From: Dyella japonica DSM 16301
GTDB lineage: Bacteria; Pseudomonadota; Gammaproteobacteria; Xanthomonadales; Rhodanobacteraceae
Length of the DNA stretch: 62,514 bases
NCBI RefSeq assembly: GCF_001010355.1
Contig: NZ_JPLA01000036.1
Location: 1-62,514, forward strand
Direction of reading: 5' to 3'
Shown here one piece after another: positions 34,513-43,309 of this stretch (the first letter of the stretch is position 1; the number at the start of each line of letters is the position of its first letter). Below the pieces are notes generated by a model. The model saw only the letters and a program-made list of their open reading frames with translations. It searched no databases and was not told where the DNA came from. The translations under genes were made by a program, and so were the position numbers.

Positions 34513-35169
34513 TTACTTGGCGCCGCTGAGCTCGCGCTTGGCCAGCCACTGGGCGACGGCGGACAGCTCGGCCAGGGTCTTCACGTTGGCGGTGCGGTAC
34601 TTGCCATCGACCACGATGGTCGGCGTGCCGTCCACCTGCCACTGCTTGACCAGCTCGGCGTCCTTGCGGATCTGCTGGGTCACCTCGTCGGAGCTGGCGA
34701 TGCGCATGAACTCGTCACGCTTCACGCCGTGCATCGCATAGAAATCGGCCAGCTCATCGAGGTTGGAGATCGGGTAGTGCTCGTCGAACTTGGCCTTGAA
34801 CAGCTCCAGGTGCGTCTGATCGAGCACACCGAGCTTCTTGGCGGCGTAGTAGGCACGGGCAAACGGCAGCCATTCGTCGCTGAACACCGCCGGCATCAGC
34901 TTGAACGTCACGCCGGTCGGCAGCTGCTTGCGCATCTGCTCGGCGATCGGCGCGAAATGCGCGCAGTGGATGCAGCCATAGGAGAACACCTCGACCACCT
35001 CGACCTTGCCTTCATTGCTGAGGCGGTGCGCCGGTGCCGGCAGCGTGACGTATTCGGTGCCGTCGGTATAGGGCGCGGCTTCGTTGGAGCCGGTGGCGGT
35101 GCACGCCGTGGCCAGCAGCAGGCCGGCGATCAGGCTGAAGGCGCGCAGGGAAGCAAAACGCTTGAACAT
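34513..35169 (-). CDS. DsbA-like thioredoxin-fold lipoprotein (CIHC)
   Basis: This 218-residue thiol:disulfide protein of the DsbA family has a signal peptide ending in LLLATAC, a good lipobox with C23, so membrane anchoring in the periplasm is likely. The active site is FSYGCIHCAHF (CIHC rather than the classical CPHC), and the cis-Pro loop is DGTPTIVVDGKY. It is a paralogue of the next gene upstream (CPAC), 48 bp away. With cytochrome c4 they form a three-gene minus-strand set for periplasmic redox or cytochrome maturation. Confidence 0.88.
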   Translation of the reverse strand: MFKRFASLRAFSLIAGLLLATACTATGSNEAAPYTDGTEYVTLPAPAHRLSNEGKVEVVEVFSYGCIHCAHFAPIAEQMRKQLPTGVTFKLMPAVFSDEWLPFARAYYAAKKLGVLDQTHLELFKAKFDEHYPISNLDELADFYAMHGVKRDEFMRIASSDEVTQQIRKDAELVKQWQVDGTPTIVVDGKYRTANVKTLAELSAVAQWLAKRELSGAK

Positions 35170-35217
35170 GGGGCGGATCTCTTTCGGTGGCGTCGGATGG
35201 ATGTCGATGCGCGCGGC

Positions 35218-36081
35218 TTACTTGCCGGCGGCTTCCTTGGACACCAGCCACTTGGCGAGTTCCACGGCCTGCTCGTAGCCGCCGGCCGAACGCGCGGTGA
35301 AACGGTACTTGCCGTTGACCACGATGGTCGGCGTTTCTTCCACGCCGTAGGCCTTGAGCATTTCGTCGGCGCGCTTGACCTTGGTGTTGATCGCAAAGGA
35401 GTTGGCGACGGCGGCAAATTCTTTCGGATCGGCGCCGAACTTCGCGTAGACCTTGGCGGCGTCGTCGATGGTGGGCAGCGCCGACGCGGGCTTGAGACCG
35501 GCGCCCTGCATGGCGCTCAGCTCCTGCGACTTCCACACGGCGTCGTACATCGCGTCATTGGCCTTGTCGGCCACGCCCAGCGCCTGCGCGGTGAGGAAGG
35601 CGCGCTGCAGCATCGGCCAGTTTTCCTGCGGCATGAAGGAGGCCGGCAGGTAAGCCACGGCAGCGTCGGCCGGCAGCTCCTGCACCAGCTTGTTCATGGT
35701 GGGATGGAACTGGTTGCACGCCGGGCAACCATAGGAGAACACCTCGGCCACTTCGATCTTGTCGGTGTTGCTGACCTTGGCCTGCACCGGTTCGATGCGG
35801 AAATAGTGCTTGCCCTCGACCCACTTGCCATCGTCGACGAACGGCGTGGCCGGTGCGGCGGGCGCTGCCGGTGCCTGCGCAACGGTGCTGGCAGCGGCCG
35901 GTGCGGCGGTGCTGGCGGCGGCCGGAGCCGCGGCGGTGGCGGCAGCAGCCGGCTGGGCGGCGGGCGCGGTGGCTGCCGGCGCCGGGGTCGGCTGCGGTGC
36001 CTGGCTGGCGTTGTCGTTGTTGTTGCTGCAGGCGGCGAGCGCGAGCAGGGCGGTACACAGGAACGACAGACGCTTCAGCAT
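35218..36081 (-). CDS. DsbA-like thioredoxin-fold lipoprotein with Ala/Pro linker (CPAC)
   Basis: This 287-residue DsbA family protein has a signal peptide ending in LLALAAC (lipobox, C18). It is followed by a 70-residue Ala/Pro-rich linker (PTPAPAATAPAAQPAAAATA and so on), then the thioredoxin fold with FSYGCPACNQFHP and cis-Pro loop EETPTIVVNGKY. The linker could let the domain reach away from its lipid anchor across the periplasm. GAGG lies upstream of the ATG at 36081. It is preceded by a strong hairpin and cytochrome c4. Confidence 0.9.
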   Translation of the reverse strand: MLKRLSFLCTALLALAACSNNNDNASQAPQPTPAPAATAPAAQPAAAATAAAPAAASTAAPAAASTVAQAPAAPAAPATPFVDDGKWVEGKHYFRIEPVQAKVSNTDKIEVAEVFSYGCPACNQFHPTMNKLVQELPADAAVAYLPASFMPQENWPMLQRAFLTAQALGVADKANDAMYDAVWKSQELSAMQGAGLKPASALPTIDDAAKVYAKFGADPKEFAAVANSFAINTKVKRADEMLKAYGVEETPTIVVNGKYRFTARSAGGYEQAVELAKWLVSKEAAGK

Positions 36082-36115
36082 GGTGATCCTCAATACAGAG
36101 TCTTGGCTCGGAACG

Positions 36116-36142
36116 GACACGCCGGCCAGTGGCCGGCGTGTC
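36116..36142 (-). terminator. Strong hairpin between cytochrome c4 and dsbA-like genes
   Basis: A 12-bp perfect stem GACACGCCGGCC / GGCCGGCGTGTC with a 3-nt loop lies just after the cytochrome c4 stop. There is no T-run on the minus strand. It may terminate part of the transcripts or protect the 3' end of the cytochrome mRNA. Confidence 0.55.
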
Positions 36143-36150
36143 ATAGACAT

Positions 36151-36936
36151 TTACTTGGCGGCGGAAGTGCCCGCACCTTCGGCGGCATGCAGGCCTTCGA
36201 CGTAGCTGGCGACCGCGGCGATGTCCTTGGCGTCCAGCTTGGCGGCGATGCCCGGCATGATCTGCGAGTGGGCGTCGTCGCCCCACACGGTGCCGTCGTG
36301 CCAGGCCTTGAGCGTGGCTTCGATGTACTGCGCGTGCTGGCTGGTGAGCTGCGGATACATCGCGCCCGGATTGCCGCGGCCATCGATGCTGTGGCACGCC
36401 ATGCAGGCCGGCACGCCCTTGGCGCTGTCGCCCTGGCGATAGAGCTGCTCGCCGCGCTCGACCAGCGCCTGGTCAGCTACGCCCGGCAGCGAGGTCTTGC
36501 TGGCGAAATAGGCGCCGATGTCGTGCATGTCCTGTTCGGACAGCGGTGCCACCATGCCCATCATGATCGGGTTCTGGCGCTTGCCGGACTTGAAGCTGTT
36601 GAGCTGGTGGACGATATACGCCTCGCTCTGGCCGGCCAGCTTGGGGTACTGCGGATCGGCGGAATTGCCGTCGATGCCGTGGCAGGCGCCGCACGCGGCG
36701 GACTTGCCCTGGCCAGCGGTGGCGTCGCCGGGCTTCACGGAGGCGGTCGCCTCAGCCGGCTTGGCAGCGGCCTCGGCAGCAGGCGCCGCAGCGGCTGCGG
36801 CAGGCTTGGCGGCGGTGCTTGCCGGCGCCGGATTCTTGGCTTCCTGCGCCAGGATTGCTCCGGAAGACAACGCAAAGACGAGGACTACGGCATAACGAAC
36901 AACAGCGGGCCGAAAACCGGCAGGCCGAAAACTCAT
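36151..36936 (-). CDS. Cytochrome c4-type di-haem protein
   Basis: This 261-residue periplasmic di-haem cytochrome has a signal peptide (to about AILAQ), then an Ala/Pro/Lys-rich stretch of 40 residues. Two c-type domains follow, with haem sites CGACHGIDGNS and CMACHSIDGRG, and distal Met candidates (MMGMV, IMPGI). Such proteins carry electrons from the bc1 complex to terminal oxidases. GGGAG precedes ATG 36936; the frame extends upstream only as non-coding sequence. The DsbA-like genes downstream fit haem-protein maturation. Confidence 0.9.
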   Translation of the reverse strand: MSFRPAGFRPAVVRYAVVLVFALSSGAILAQEAKNPAPASTAAKPAAAAAAPAAEAAAKPAEATASVKPGDATAGQGKSAACGACHGIDGNSADPQYPKLAGQSEAYIVHQLNSFKSGKRQNPIMMGMVAPLSEQDMHDIGAYFASKTSLPGVADQALVERGEQLYRQGDSAKGVPACMACHSIDGRGNPGAMYPQLTSQHAQYIEATLKAWHDGTVWGDDAHSQIMPGIAAKLDAKDIAAVASYVEGLHAAEGAGTSAAK

Positions 36937-37046
36937 ACACTTGTCTCCCGAAAAACTGCTATGGCTGCACGGTTCGCGCTGGCCAGCGCGTCCGCAACTG
37001 GCAGAAACTACCGGATTATCTCTGCGCCACCATAGCCGGTCAAACC

Positions 37047-37682
37047 ATGTCCAATCCATTGCAAGGCGCCCAGTTCGTACTGGCTGCCCACCGAATTTCA
37101 CAACTTCCGACCGACAGCGGCGCGGAGGTGGCGTTTGCGGGTCGCTCCAATGCCGGCAAGTCGAGCGCGCTCAATACCTTGACCGCGCATCGCGGTCTGG
37201 CGCGCACCTCGAAAACACCAGGTCGAACCCAGCAGATGGTGGCGTTCTCGCTGCCACCACAGACCCTGGGCGAAGGCCCGGACGCGTTGCCGGCGCGACT
37301 AATTGACCTACCCGGCTATGGCTACGCCAAGGTGCCCGAGGCCTTGCGCGAGCACTGGAAGCAGGAAATCGATGCCTATCTGCACCAGCGTCGCAGCCTG
37401 CGCGGGGTCGTGCTGATCACCGATATTCGCCATCCGCTCAAGGACTTCGACCGGATGATGCTGGAGTTCTGCTTCGCCACCCACCTGCCTTGCCACGTGT
37501 TGCTGACCAAGGCGGACAAATTGTCGCGGAGCGCGGCGGCGCAGGCGCTGATGGCGCTGCGCAAGGTGTTGTCGGCCAGCGAAACCCAGGCCACGGCGCA
37601 GATTTTTTCCTCGCAGACGCCCACTGGCGTGGAGGAAGCGCGCGATATGGTGATGACGCTGCTCAATACGCCGCGGGAATAA
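37047..37682 (+). CDS. engB: Ribosome biogenesis GTP-binding protein EngB/YihA
   Basis: This 211-residue essential small GTPase acts in 50S assembly. The G-motifs are GRSNAGKSS (P-loop), KTPGRTQ (switch), DLPGYGYAKVP (G3), TKADKL (G4) and SSQT (G5). The start MSNPLQGAQFVLAAHRISQLP at 37047 fits proteobacterial EngB. It is divergent from cytochrome c4 with a 110-bp gap, the arrangement I recall from many proteobacteria. A terminator follows. Confidence 0.95.
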   Translation: MSNPLQGAQFVLAAHRISQLPTDSGAEVAFAGRSNAGKSSALNTLTAHRGLARTSKTPGRTQQMVAFSLPPQTLGEGPDALPARLIDLPGYGYAKVPEALREHWKQEIDAYLHQRRSLRGVVLITDIRHPLKDFDRMMLEFCFATHLPCHVLLTKADKLSRSAAAQALMALRKVLSASETQATAQIFSSQTPTGVEEARDMVMTLLNTPRE

Positions 37683-37686
37683 GCAA

Positions 37687-37713
37687 CGCGCCGGACACCC
37701 GGCGCGAGCTTTT
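37687..37713 (+). terminator. Terminator of engB
   Basis: An 8-bp stem CGCGCCGG / CCGGCGCG with a 4-nt loop is followed by AGCTTTTC, directly after the engB stop and before the convergent GAF gene. Confidence 0.75.
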
Positions 37714-37721
37714 CAACAAGC

Positions 37722-38216
37722 TCAGCGCTTGTCGACCGCCGCCATGAAGACCGCGCAAAGCGCCTCCATGCCGGCGCGGTCTTCCTCGTCGAAGCGGGCG
37801 ATGGACGGGCTGTCCACGTCCCACACGCCGAACAGGCTGCCGTCGGCGCGCACCAGCGGCACCACGATTTCCGATTGCGAGGCGGCGTCGCAGGCGATAT
37901 GGCCGTCGAACGCATTCACGTCGCGCACCACCTGGGTCTGGCGCGTCTGCGCCGCCGTGCCGCACACGCCGCGGCCAAGCGCGATGCGGATGCAGGCCGG
38001 TTTGCCCTGGAACGGACCGACGACCAGCTCGGTGCCGTCGTAGAGGTAAAAACCGCTCCAGTTGAAGTCGGGCAGGCTGTGATAGATCAGCGCGGCGAAA
38101 TTCGCTGCATTGGCGATCACATCGGGCTCGCCTTCCAGCAGCCCACGGGCCTGGGCGCACAGATCTTCGTATTGTTCGCGCTTGCTGGCGTAGGCCTGGG
38201 TCTTCACTTCGTACAT
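37722..38216 (-). CDS. msrC: Free methionine-(R)-sulfoxide reductase (GAF domain)
   Basis: The 164-residue single GAF-domain enzyme reduces free Met-(R)-sulfoxide in the cytoplasm. It has the three cysteines of the family in KPACIRI, GRGVCGTAA and GHIACDAASQSEIVVP, the last being the region of the catalytic and resolving Cys. The NFAALIYHSLPDFNWSGFYL opening is typical. The start at 38216 has AGGAG upstream; longer starts lack support. It is divergent from bioD. Confidence 0.88.
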   Translation of the reverse strand: MYEVKTQAYASKREQYEDLCAQARGLLEGEPDVIANAANFAALIYHSLPDFNWSGFYLYDGTELVVGPFQGKPACIRIALGRGVCGTAAQTRQTQVVRDVNAFDGHIACDAASQSEIVVPLVRADGSLFGVWDVDSPSIARFDEEDRAGMEALCAVFMAAVDKR

Positions 38217-38338
38217 CGATCGACTCCTGTGGAGCCCGTGGATCGCGGGGATCTGTCCAGGCGGGCCGCCGTAAAGCACGTATTATGCGCCTGCCGGGCG
38301 GCACGGGAATGCCGGGCGCCACCATTCAGGGGATGGCC

Positions 38339-39010
38339 ATGTCGACACTGTTCATTGCAGGCACCGATACGGGTGTCGGTAAAACCCATGCCACCTGCAC
38401 GCTGCTGCATCTGCTGCGCGGCCGCGGCAATCAGGCCTGTGGCATGAAGCCGGTGGCCAGCGGTTGTGTGGAGACACCGCAGGGATTGCGCAACGACGAT
38501 GCGCTCGCCCTGCAGGCGGCCAGCAGTTCGCCGATGCCTTACGAGTGGATCAATCCGGTGGCCTTGCGCGAGCCGCTGTCGCCCCATCTGGCCGCGGCGC
38601 ACGAGGGCGTCGAGATCCGTCTCGCGCCGCTCTACGAGGCGTTCGAGCGCTTGCGCGGCATGCACGACGATGTGCTGGTGGAGGGCGTCGGCGGCTGGCT
38701 GGTGCCGCTGTCGCGCAGCCTGTTGGCATCGGATATTCCGCGTCAGTGGCAGCTGCCGGTGATCTTGGTGGTGGGCTTGCGGCTGGGCTGCATCAATCAC
38801 GCCTTGCTGTCGGCGCGTGCGATCGCCACGGATGGTTGCCGCCTGGTCGGCTGGATCGGCAATCACATCGATCCGGACATGGATGCCGTCGACGAGAACG
38901 TCGCCACCTTGCGCCACCATCTGCCGGCACCGTGCCTGGGCATACTTCCGCATGGCGTGGCGCCCGCCGCGGCCGCCGCTCATCTGGATCTCACGCTGGT
39001 CTTGGAATGA
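38339..39010 (+). CDS. bioD: Dethiobiotin synthetase
   Basis: BioD closes the ureido ring of dethiobiotin from DAPA, CO2 and ATP. It has 223 residues. The P-loop-like FIAGTDTGVGKTHAT is at the N-terminus, then the substrate loop GMKPVASGC, then VEGVGGWLVPLS, and RLGCINHALLSARAI. The start ATG 38339 has AGGGG 6 nt upstream; an adjacent ATG 38333 is too close. No other bio genes are in the window, so biotin genes are dispersed. A small gene follows after 51 bp in the same direction. Confidence 0.93.
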   Translation: MSTLFIAGTDTGVGKTHATCTLLHLLRGRGNQACGMKPVASGCVETPQGLRNDDALALQAASSSPMPYEWINPVALREPLSPHLAAAHEGVEIRLAPLYEAFERLRGMHDDVLVEGVGGWLVPLSRSLLASDIPRQWQLPVILVVGLRLGCINHALLSARAIATDGCRLVGWIGNHIDPDMDAVDENVATLRHHLPAPCLGILPHGVAPAAAAAHLDLTLVLE

Positions 39011-39061
39011 CGTTCACGCGAGGCGTGCTTGGATAGCGCGTCGACACGGCAGGAGGCAGCC

Positions 39062-39412
39062 ATGGCCATACGCAGTCACTACTATCTTTCGGTCGCCGAC
39101 CTCGCCCATGCGCGCGGACCGGTCGCCTCATTGAGTTACGACGGCGCCGGTCCCAACGATCTGGCTGCTGCGGTGCAGAACGCCATGCGCAGCACCGATC
39201 TGTTCGAACGCTGGCGCGCCATGCAGGACGAGCCCGACGAGGTCGACCCGTCGTTGGGGGCGGTCGATCCGCAGGCCACGGCCAGCGCGCGGGTCAGCGA
39301 TCTGCGCACGGACATGGATCTGATCACCGAACTGCCGATGAGCATCGTGCGGCAGCGTCTGAATCTGCTGATCGGCAACAGCTGGCAGCTGCGCGACATG
39401 CGCAAGGCCTGA
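39062..39412 (+). CDS. Conserved small protein of unknown function
   Basis: This 116-residue acidic, mostly helical protein opens MAIRSHYYLSVADLAHARG. It has no signal peptide, membrane segment or cysteine. Notable is the middle DEPDEVDPSLGAVDP followed by a helical C-terminus (LITELPMSIVRQRLNLLIG). AGGAGG lies 6 nt before the ATG, a strong site, so it is very probably expressed. I do not recognise a family. Co-transcription with bioD is possible (51-bp gap, no terminator). Confidence 0.7.
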   Translation: MAIRSHYYLSVADLAHARGPVASLSYDGAGPNDLAAAVQNAMRSTDLFERWRAMQDEPDEVDPSLGAVDPQATASARVSDLRTDMDLITELPMSIVRQRLNLLIGNSWQLRDMRKA

Positions 39413-39547
39413 AGCGGCCGTCCCATGCTGCGGTTGCGTCATCGCCGCCGCCTATGGTCCAACGACCCAGTACTTCCAGCCCTTGGCACCCGTGCCGGGC
39501 TGTGGTTAGTCTCGGCGTCCGTTTGTATGTTTCCATGGGGAACCCCG

Positions 39548-41752
39548 ATGCTTCGTCTTCGTACGCTTGTCATAGCCACGTCCATTGCGCTCGCCGCCTG
39601 CTCGCAGCAGTCGAACGAGCAGGCCTCGCAGCCCGCGCCCGCCAGCACCGCGCCGGCCAAGGCTTCCACGGTCGCCGCGCCCGGCGGCGAAGTGAGTGCA
39701 GTCAATCCGTTCCTCGAACCCAGCACGCTGCCGTTCCAGGCGCCGCCGTTCGACAAGATCAAGGACGGCGACTACAAGCCGGCTTTCGAAGAAGGCATGA
39801 AGCAGCACCTGGCGGAGATCGAAAAGATCGCCGACAACGCCGATGCGCCGACCTTCGAGAACACCTTCATCCCGATGGAGAAGTCGGGCCAGCTGATGCA
39901 GCGCGTGATGCAGGCGTTCAACGCCGTCAGCGGCGCCAACACCAACGAGACCCTGCAGAAAGTGCAGGAAGAAGAAGCGCCCAAGCTCGCCGAGCATCAG
40001 GACGCGATCTTCATGAACGACAAGCTGTTCAAGCGCATCCAGACGATCTACGACCAGCGCGACTCGCTCAAGCTCGATCCGGAATCCAAGCGCCTGGTCG
40101 AAGTGACCTATCGCAACTTCGTGCACGGCGGCGCCAAGCTGTCCGATGCCGACAAGGCCAAGCTCAAGGACCTCAACAAGGAAGAGTCCACGCTGAGCAC
40201 GCAGTTCACCAACAAGCTGCTCGCCGCCACCAAGGCCGGTGCGCTGGTGGTGGACGACAAGAGCAAGCTCGACGGCCTGTCCGAGGGCGACCTCGGGGCC
40301 GCGGTGGAAGCGGCCAAGGCACGCAAGCTCGACGGCAAGTGGGTGCTGCCGCTGCAGAACACCACGCAGCAGCCGGCGCTGCAGAACCTCAACGATCGCG
40401 CCACGCGCGAGCAGCTGTTCAAGAACTCGTGGGACCGCGCCGAGAAGGGTGATGCCAACGACACGCGCGACATGATCGCCCGCATCGCGCAGATCCGTGC
40501 CGAGCAGGGCAAGCTGCTGGGCTTCTCCAGCTACGCTGCGTGGAAGCTGGAAGACCAGATGGCCAAGACGCCGGAAGCGGCGATCAACTTCATGGACAAG
40601 CTGGCCCCGGCTGCCACGGCACGCGCCGAGCGCGAGGCCAAGGACATCCAGGACGTGATCGACCAGCAGAAGGGCGGCTTCAAGGTCGAGGCGTGGGACT
40701 GGAACCACTACTCCGAGCAGGTGCGCAAGGCCAAGTACGATCTGGACGAGTCGCAGATCAAGCCGTACTTCGAGCTGGACAACGTGCTGCAGAACGGCGT
40801 GTTCTACGCCGCCAACCAGCTCTACGGCCTGACCTTCAAGGAGCGCAAGGACATCCCCGTCTGGCAGCCTGACGTGCGCGTGTTCGAAGTGTTCGACAAG
40901 GACGGCACCTCGATGGCGCTGTTCTATTGCGACTACTACAAGCGCGACAACAAGAACGGCGGCGCCTGGATGAGCAACCTGGTCGACCAGTCCAAGCTGA
41001 TGGGCACCAAGCCGGTCATCTTCAACGTCGCCAACTTCACCAAACCCGCGCCGGGCCAGCCGGCCCTGCTGTCGTTCGACGACGTGATCACCATGTTCCA
41101 CGAGTTCGGCCACGGCCTGCATGGCATCTTCGCCAACACGCAGTATCCGAGCCTGTCGGGCGCCAATACCGCGCGCGACTTCGTGGAATTCCCGTCGCAG
41201 TTCAACGAGCACTGGGCCACCGATCCGAAGATCTTCGCCAACTACGCGAAGAACTATCAGACCAAGGAGCCGATGCCGCAGGAGCTGGTCGAGAAGATCA
41301 AGAAGGCCAAGACCTTCAACAAGGGCTACGACATGACCGAACTGGTCGGCGCCGCGTTGCTGGACATGAGCTGGCACAGCCTTAGCGCCGATGCGCCCAA
41401 GCAGGATCCGGACAAGTTCGAGATGGACGCGCTCACCAAGGCCAAGATCAACCTGAGCTACGTGCCGCCGCGCTACCGCTCCAGCTACTTCCAGCACATC
41501 TGGGGCAACGGCTACGCCGCCGGTTACTACGCCTACCTGTGGACCGAAATGCTGGCCGACGACGCCTTCCAGGGCTTTGTCGACAAGGGCGGCATGACCC
41601 GCGAGAACGGTGACCGCTTCCGCGCGATGATCCTCTCGCAGGGCAACACGCAGGACCTGGCCACCATGTACAAGAACTGGCGCGGCAAGGACCCGAGCAT
41701 CGAGCCGATGCTGCTCAACCGTGGTCTGAAGGAAGCGCCGCAGAAGAAGTAA
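39548..41752 (+). CDS. M3 family peptidyl-dipeptidase (Dcp-like) lipoprotein
   Basis: This 734-residue zinc oligopeptidase of the M3 family has a signal peptide ending in ALAAC (lipobox) and a Ser/Ala/Pro-rich linker, so it is an exported lipoprotein rather than cytoplasmic. The catalytic motif HEFGHGLHG (518-526) is followed by the downstream Glu-containing SGANTARDFVEFPSQFNEHW and late YRSSYFQHIWGNGYAAGYYAY, as in Dcp. GGGGAACC precedes the ATG. A strong terminator follows. Confidence 0.92.
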   Translation: MLRLRTLVIATSIALAACSQQSNEQASQPAPASTAPAKASTVAAPGGEVSAVNPFLEPSTLPFQAPPFDKIKDGDYKPAFEEGMKQHLAEIEKIADNADAPTFENTFIPMEKSGQLMQRVMQAFNAVSGANTNETLQKVQEEEAPKLAEHQDAIFMNDKLFKRIQTIYDQRDSLKLDPESKRLVEVTYRNFVHGGAKLSDADKAKLKDLNKEESTLSTQFTNKLLAATKAGALVVDDKSKLDGLSEGDLGAAVEAAKARKLDGKWVLPLQNTTQQPALQNLNDRATREQLFKNSWDRAEKGDANDTRDMIARIAQIRAEQGKLLGFSSYAAWKLEDQMAKTPEAAINFMDKLAPAATARAEREAKDIQDVIDQQKGGFKVEAWDWNHYSEQVRKAKYDLDESQIKPYFELDNVLQNGVFYAANQLYGLTFKERKDIPVWQPDVRVFEVFDKDGTSMALFYCDYYKRDNKNGGAWMSNLVDQSKLMGTKPVIFNVANFTKPAPGQPALLSFDDVITMFHEFGHGLHGIFANTQYPSLSGANTARDFVEFPSQFNEHWATDPKIFANYAKNYQTKEPMPQELVEKIKKAKTFNKGYDMTELVGAALLDMSWHSLSADAPKQDPDKFEMDALTKAKINLSYVPPRYRSSYFQHIWGNGYAAGYYAYLWTEMLADDAFQGFVDKGGMTRENGDRFRAMILSQGNTQDLATMYKNWRGKDPSIEPMLLNRGLKEAPQKK

Positions 41753-41774
41753 GGCCGCAAGGCATGCTGTGACG

Positions 41775-41810
41775 AAGAGGGCCGGTTCTGCCGGCCCTCT
41801 TTCTTTTTTT
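41775..41810 (+). terminator. Strong terminator after the M3 peptidase gene
   Basis: An 11-bp perfect stem AAGAGGGCCGG / CCGGCCCTCTT with a 5-nt loop is followed by TTCTTTTTTT, a textbook rho-independent terminator. Confidence 0.95.
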
Positions 41811-42154
41811 GAACGGCTCGCGCTGCCCGATCGCAGCCGCCGCGCAAGTATCCACGGACATGCGTTCGTCGGCCGGCTTCATCATCGCCGCATGCGAGAT
41901 TGCTTCATGGCTGCGCTGTGCGCCGCGTCCTGCGGCGTGCGTCGATCGCCATCGCCGCGCTGGGTGCCATCGCAGGGACGCAAGGCAGCGAGCTTTCCCG
42001 CACGCACATCGGGCATCCATGACACTGTGACTGCGTGGACCTGCCCGATCAGTTACCCGAGGTGCTGGCGCCGAGGTGTTTCATCGGGGCGCCACCGCGG
42101 GGCGGGTGCTGCGCAAGCGCTACCTGGTCGGTTTTATCATCAACCGTGCGGTCT
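41811..42154. other. 344-bp intergenic stretch with no supported gene
   Basis: This GC-rich stretch lies between a terminator and the stop of the convergent PIG-V-like gene. Only a hairpin (GCGCCGC...GCGGCGT around 41920-41940) and a short plus-strand frame near 42078-42170 stand out. The frame, with residues like GRVLRKRYLVGFIINRAVF, has no ribosome site or recognised family and could be a gene remnant. I see nothing else. Confidence 0.4.
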
Positions 42155-43309
42155 TCAGACCAGCTTCGATGAGTAGAACAGCATGGCCATGGGATAGGCC
42201 AAAAAGACCGCGCAGACCGTGAGCCCCGTCTGAAGTGCCAACGGCAGACGGCGCATCAGCACACACGCTGGAAGCAGCAGGGCTTCAGCACGATAGATGC
42301 TTACGCCGCCACCCATGACCAATGGAAACAGCCAGAAGGTCAAGGTAAAGAGGGTAAGCAGGAGATCCTGGCGCGTCATTTCCATCCGCCTCCAGAGCAT
42401 CGAGATGACGATGCTCATCACCAGGATCGCCACCAGGGCGCTTTGCAGCGCGGGGGCAACGGACCTGGTCCACGTGCTTGGCTTCGCCGCCAGCGGCGCG
42501 AGATTCTCTCGCAGCGTATGCCATGGATTGTGCAGGCCGTGGCCGTACTTTGCCTGGACTTTGAAGAAGGCGGCCCATTGGCCGACTTCGAGCTTGTGCA
42601 GTGCCAGCACCGCCGCGAAGCCAAGCAGGCTCAATGCTGCGGCGATCATGCCTGCCCTCAGCTTGCCCGACGGGTGGCGCTGAAACTTGGCGAGCAGTGC
42701 GAAGGCAAACGCCACGGGGGCGACCAGGAAACCCGTGGAGTAACTGAAGGATGCGAGGGCACCGGCGGCCCCGGAGGAAAAGGGCTGGTGTTCGAGCAGA
42801 TAACACAGCGACAGCGTCGCGAAGAACGTGAACACCGAAATGGGAAATACGGCGTGGTAGTAGATGTGGCCGGGGAAGAAAGCCGCCAGGAGCAGGCACA
42901 GGAAATTGCGATGACTCCACAGGCCACCCAGCAGCTTCTCCCAGACGAGCCAGAGGGTTCCCAGCTGGAAAAGCGCAGATAGCACGACGCCGGCAAGCAT
43001 GGCGCCCATGCCGGTCCAGGACGCTACACGGATCATCAGCGGATAGCCCGGAAACCATCCGGCATTGCCGCACCAGGCATTGGGGTCCATTCCGGGCACG
43101 CTGGCACAGGAAAAGAACTCGTAGCCCTTGTCGGCGATGGCGAGGTAGTGTCCGGAGTCCCAGCGCGCCTCCATCGCCGGATCCATGGGATTGCTGGCGC
43201 CCGAGTGCAGGGCGGCCATCCCCATCACCAGGTGGACGAGCAGCATCGCCATCAGTGGCGGGGCCCAGGTCCGGGCCACATCCCGCAATATCTTCCCTTT
43301 CGTTTCCAT
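42155..43309 (-). CDS. PIG-V/GT-C-like polytopic mannosyltransferase family protein
   Basis: This 384-residue integral membrane protein has about nine helices. The first periplasmic loop carries RWDSGHYLAIADKGYEFF, the Trp-Asp pattern seen in PIG-V-like GT-C glycosyltransferases, followed by WFPGYPLMIRVASW. Such enzymes transfer a sugar from a polyprenyl-linked donor on the outer face of the inner membrane. The acceptor is unknown, and no glycan cluster adjoins it. The start at 43309 has only a weak ribosome site. Confidence 0.72.
   Translation of the reverse strand: METKGKILRDVARTWAPPLMAMLLVHLVMGMAALHSGASNPMDPAMEARWDSGHYLAIADKGYEFFSCASVPGMDPNAWCGNAGWFPGYPLMIRVASWTGMGAMLAGVVLSALFQLGTLWLVWEKLLGGLWSHRNFLCLLLAAFFPGHIYYHAVFPISVFTFFATLSLCYLLEHQPFSSGAAGALASFSYSTGFLVAPVAFAFALLAKFQRHPSGKLRAGMIAAALSLLGFAAVLALHKLEVGQWAAFFKVQAKYGHGLHNPWHTLRENLAPLAAKPSTWTRSVAPALQSALVAILVMSIVISMLWRRMEMTRQDLLLTLFTLTFWLFPLVMGGGVSIYRAEALLLPACVLMRRLPLALQTGLTVCAVFLAYPMAMLFYSSKLV

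Noticed and set aside
34414..37035. 873-codon plus-strand frame across the DsbA-like and cytochrome genes
   Set aside because: It is the complement of three well-supported minus-strand genes and has Gly/Arg-rich nonsense composition.
41811..42154. Gene remnant between the M3 peptidase and PIG-V-like genes
   Set aside because: A short frame (GRVLRKRYLVGFIINRAVF) has no recognisable relative and no start signal; it could be chance.
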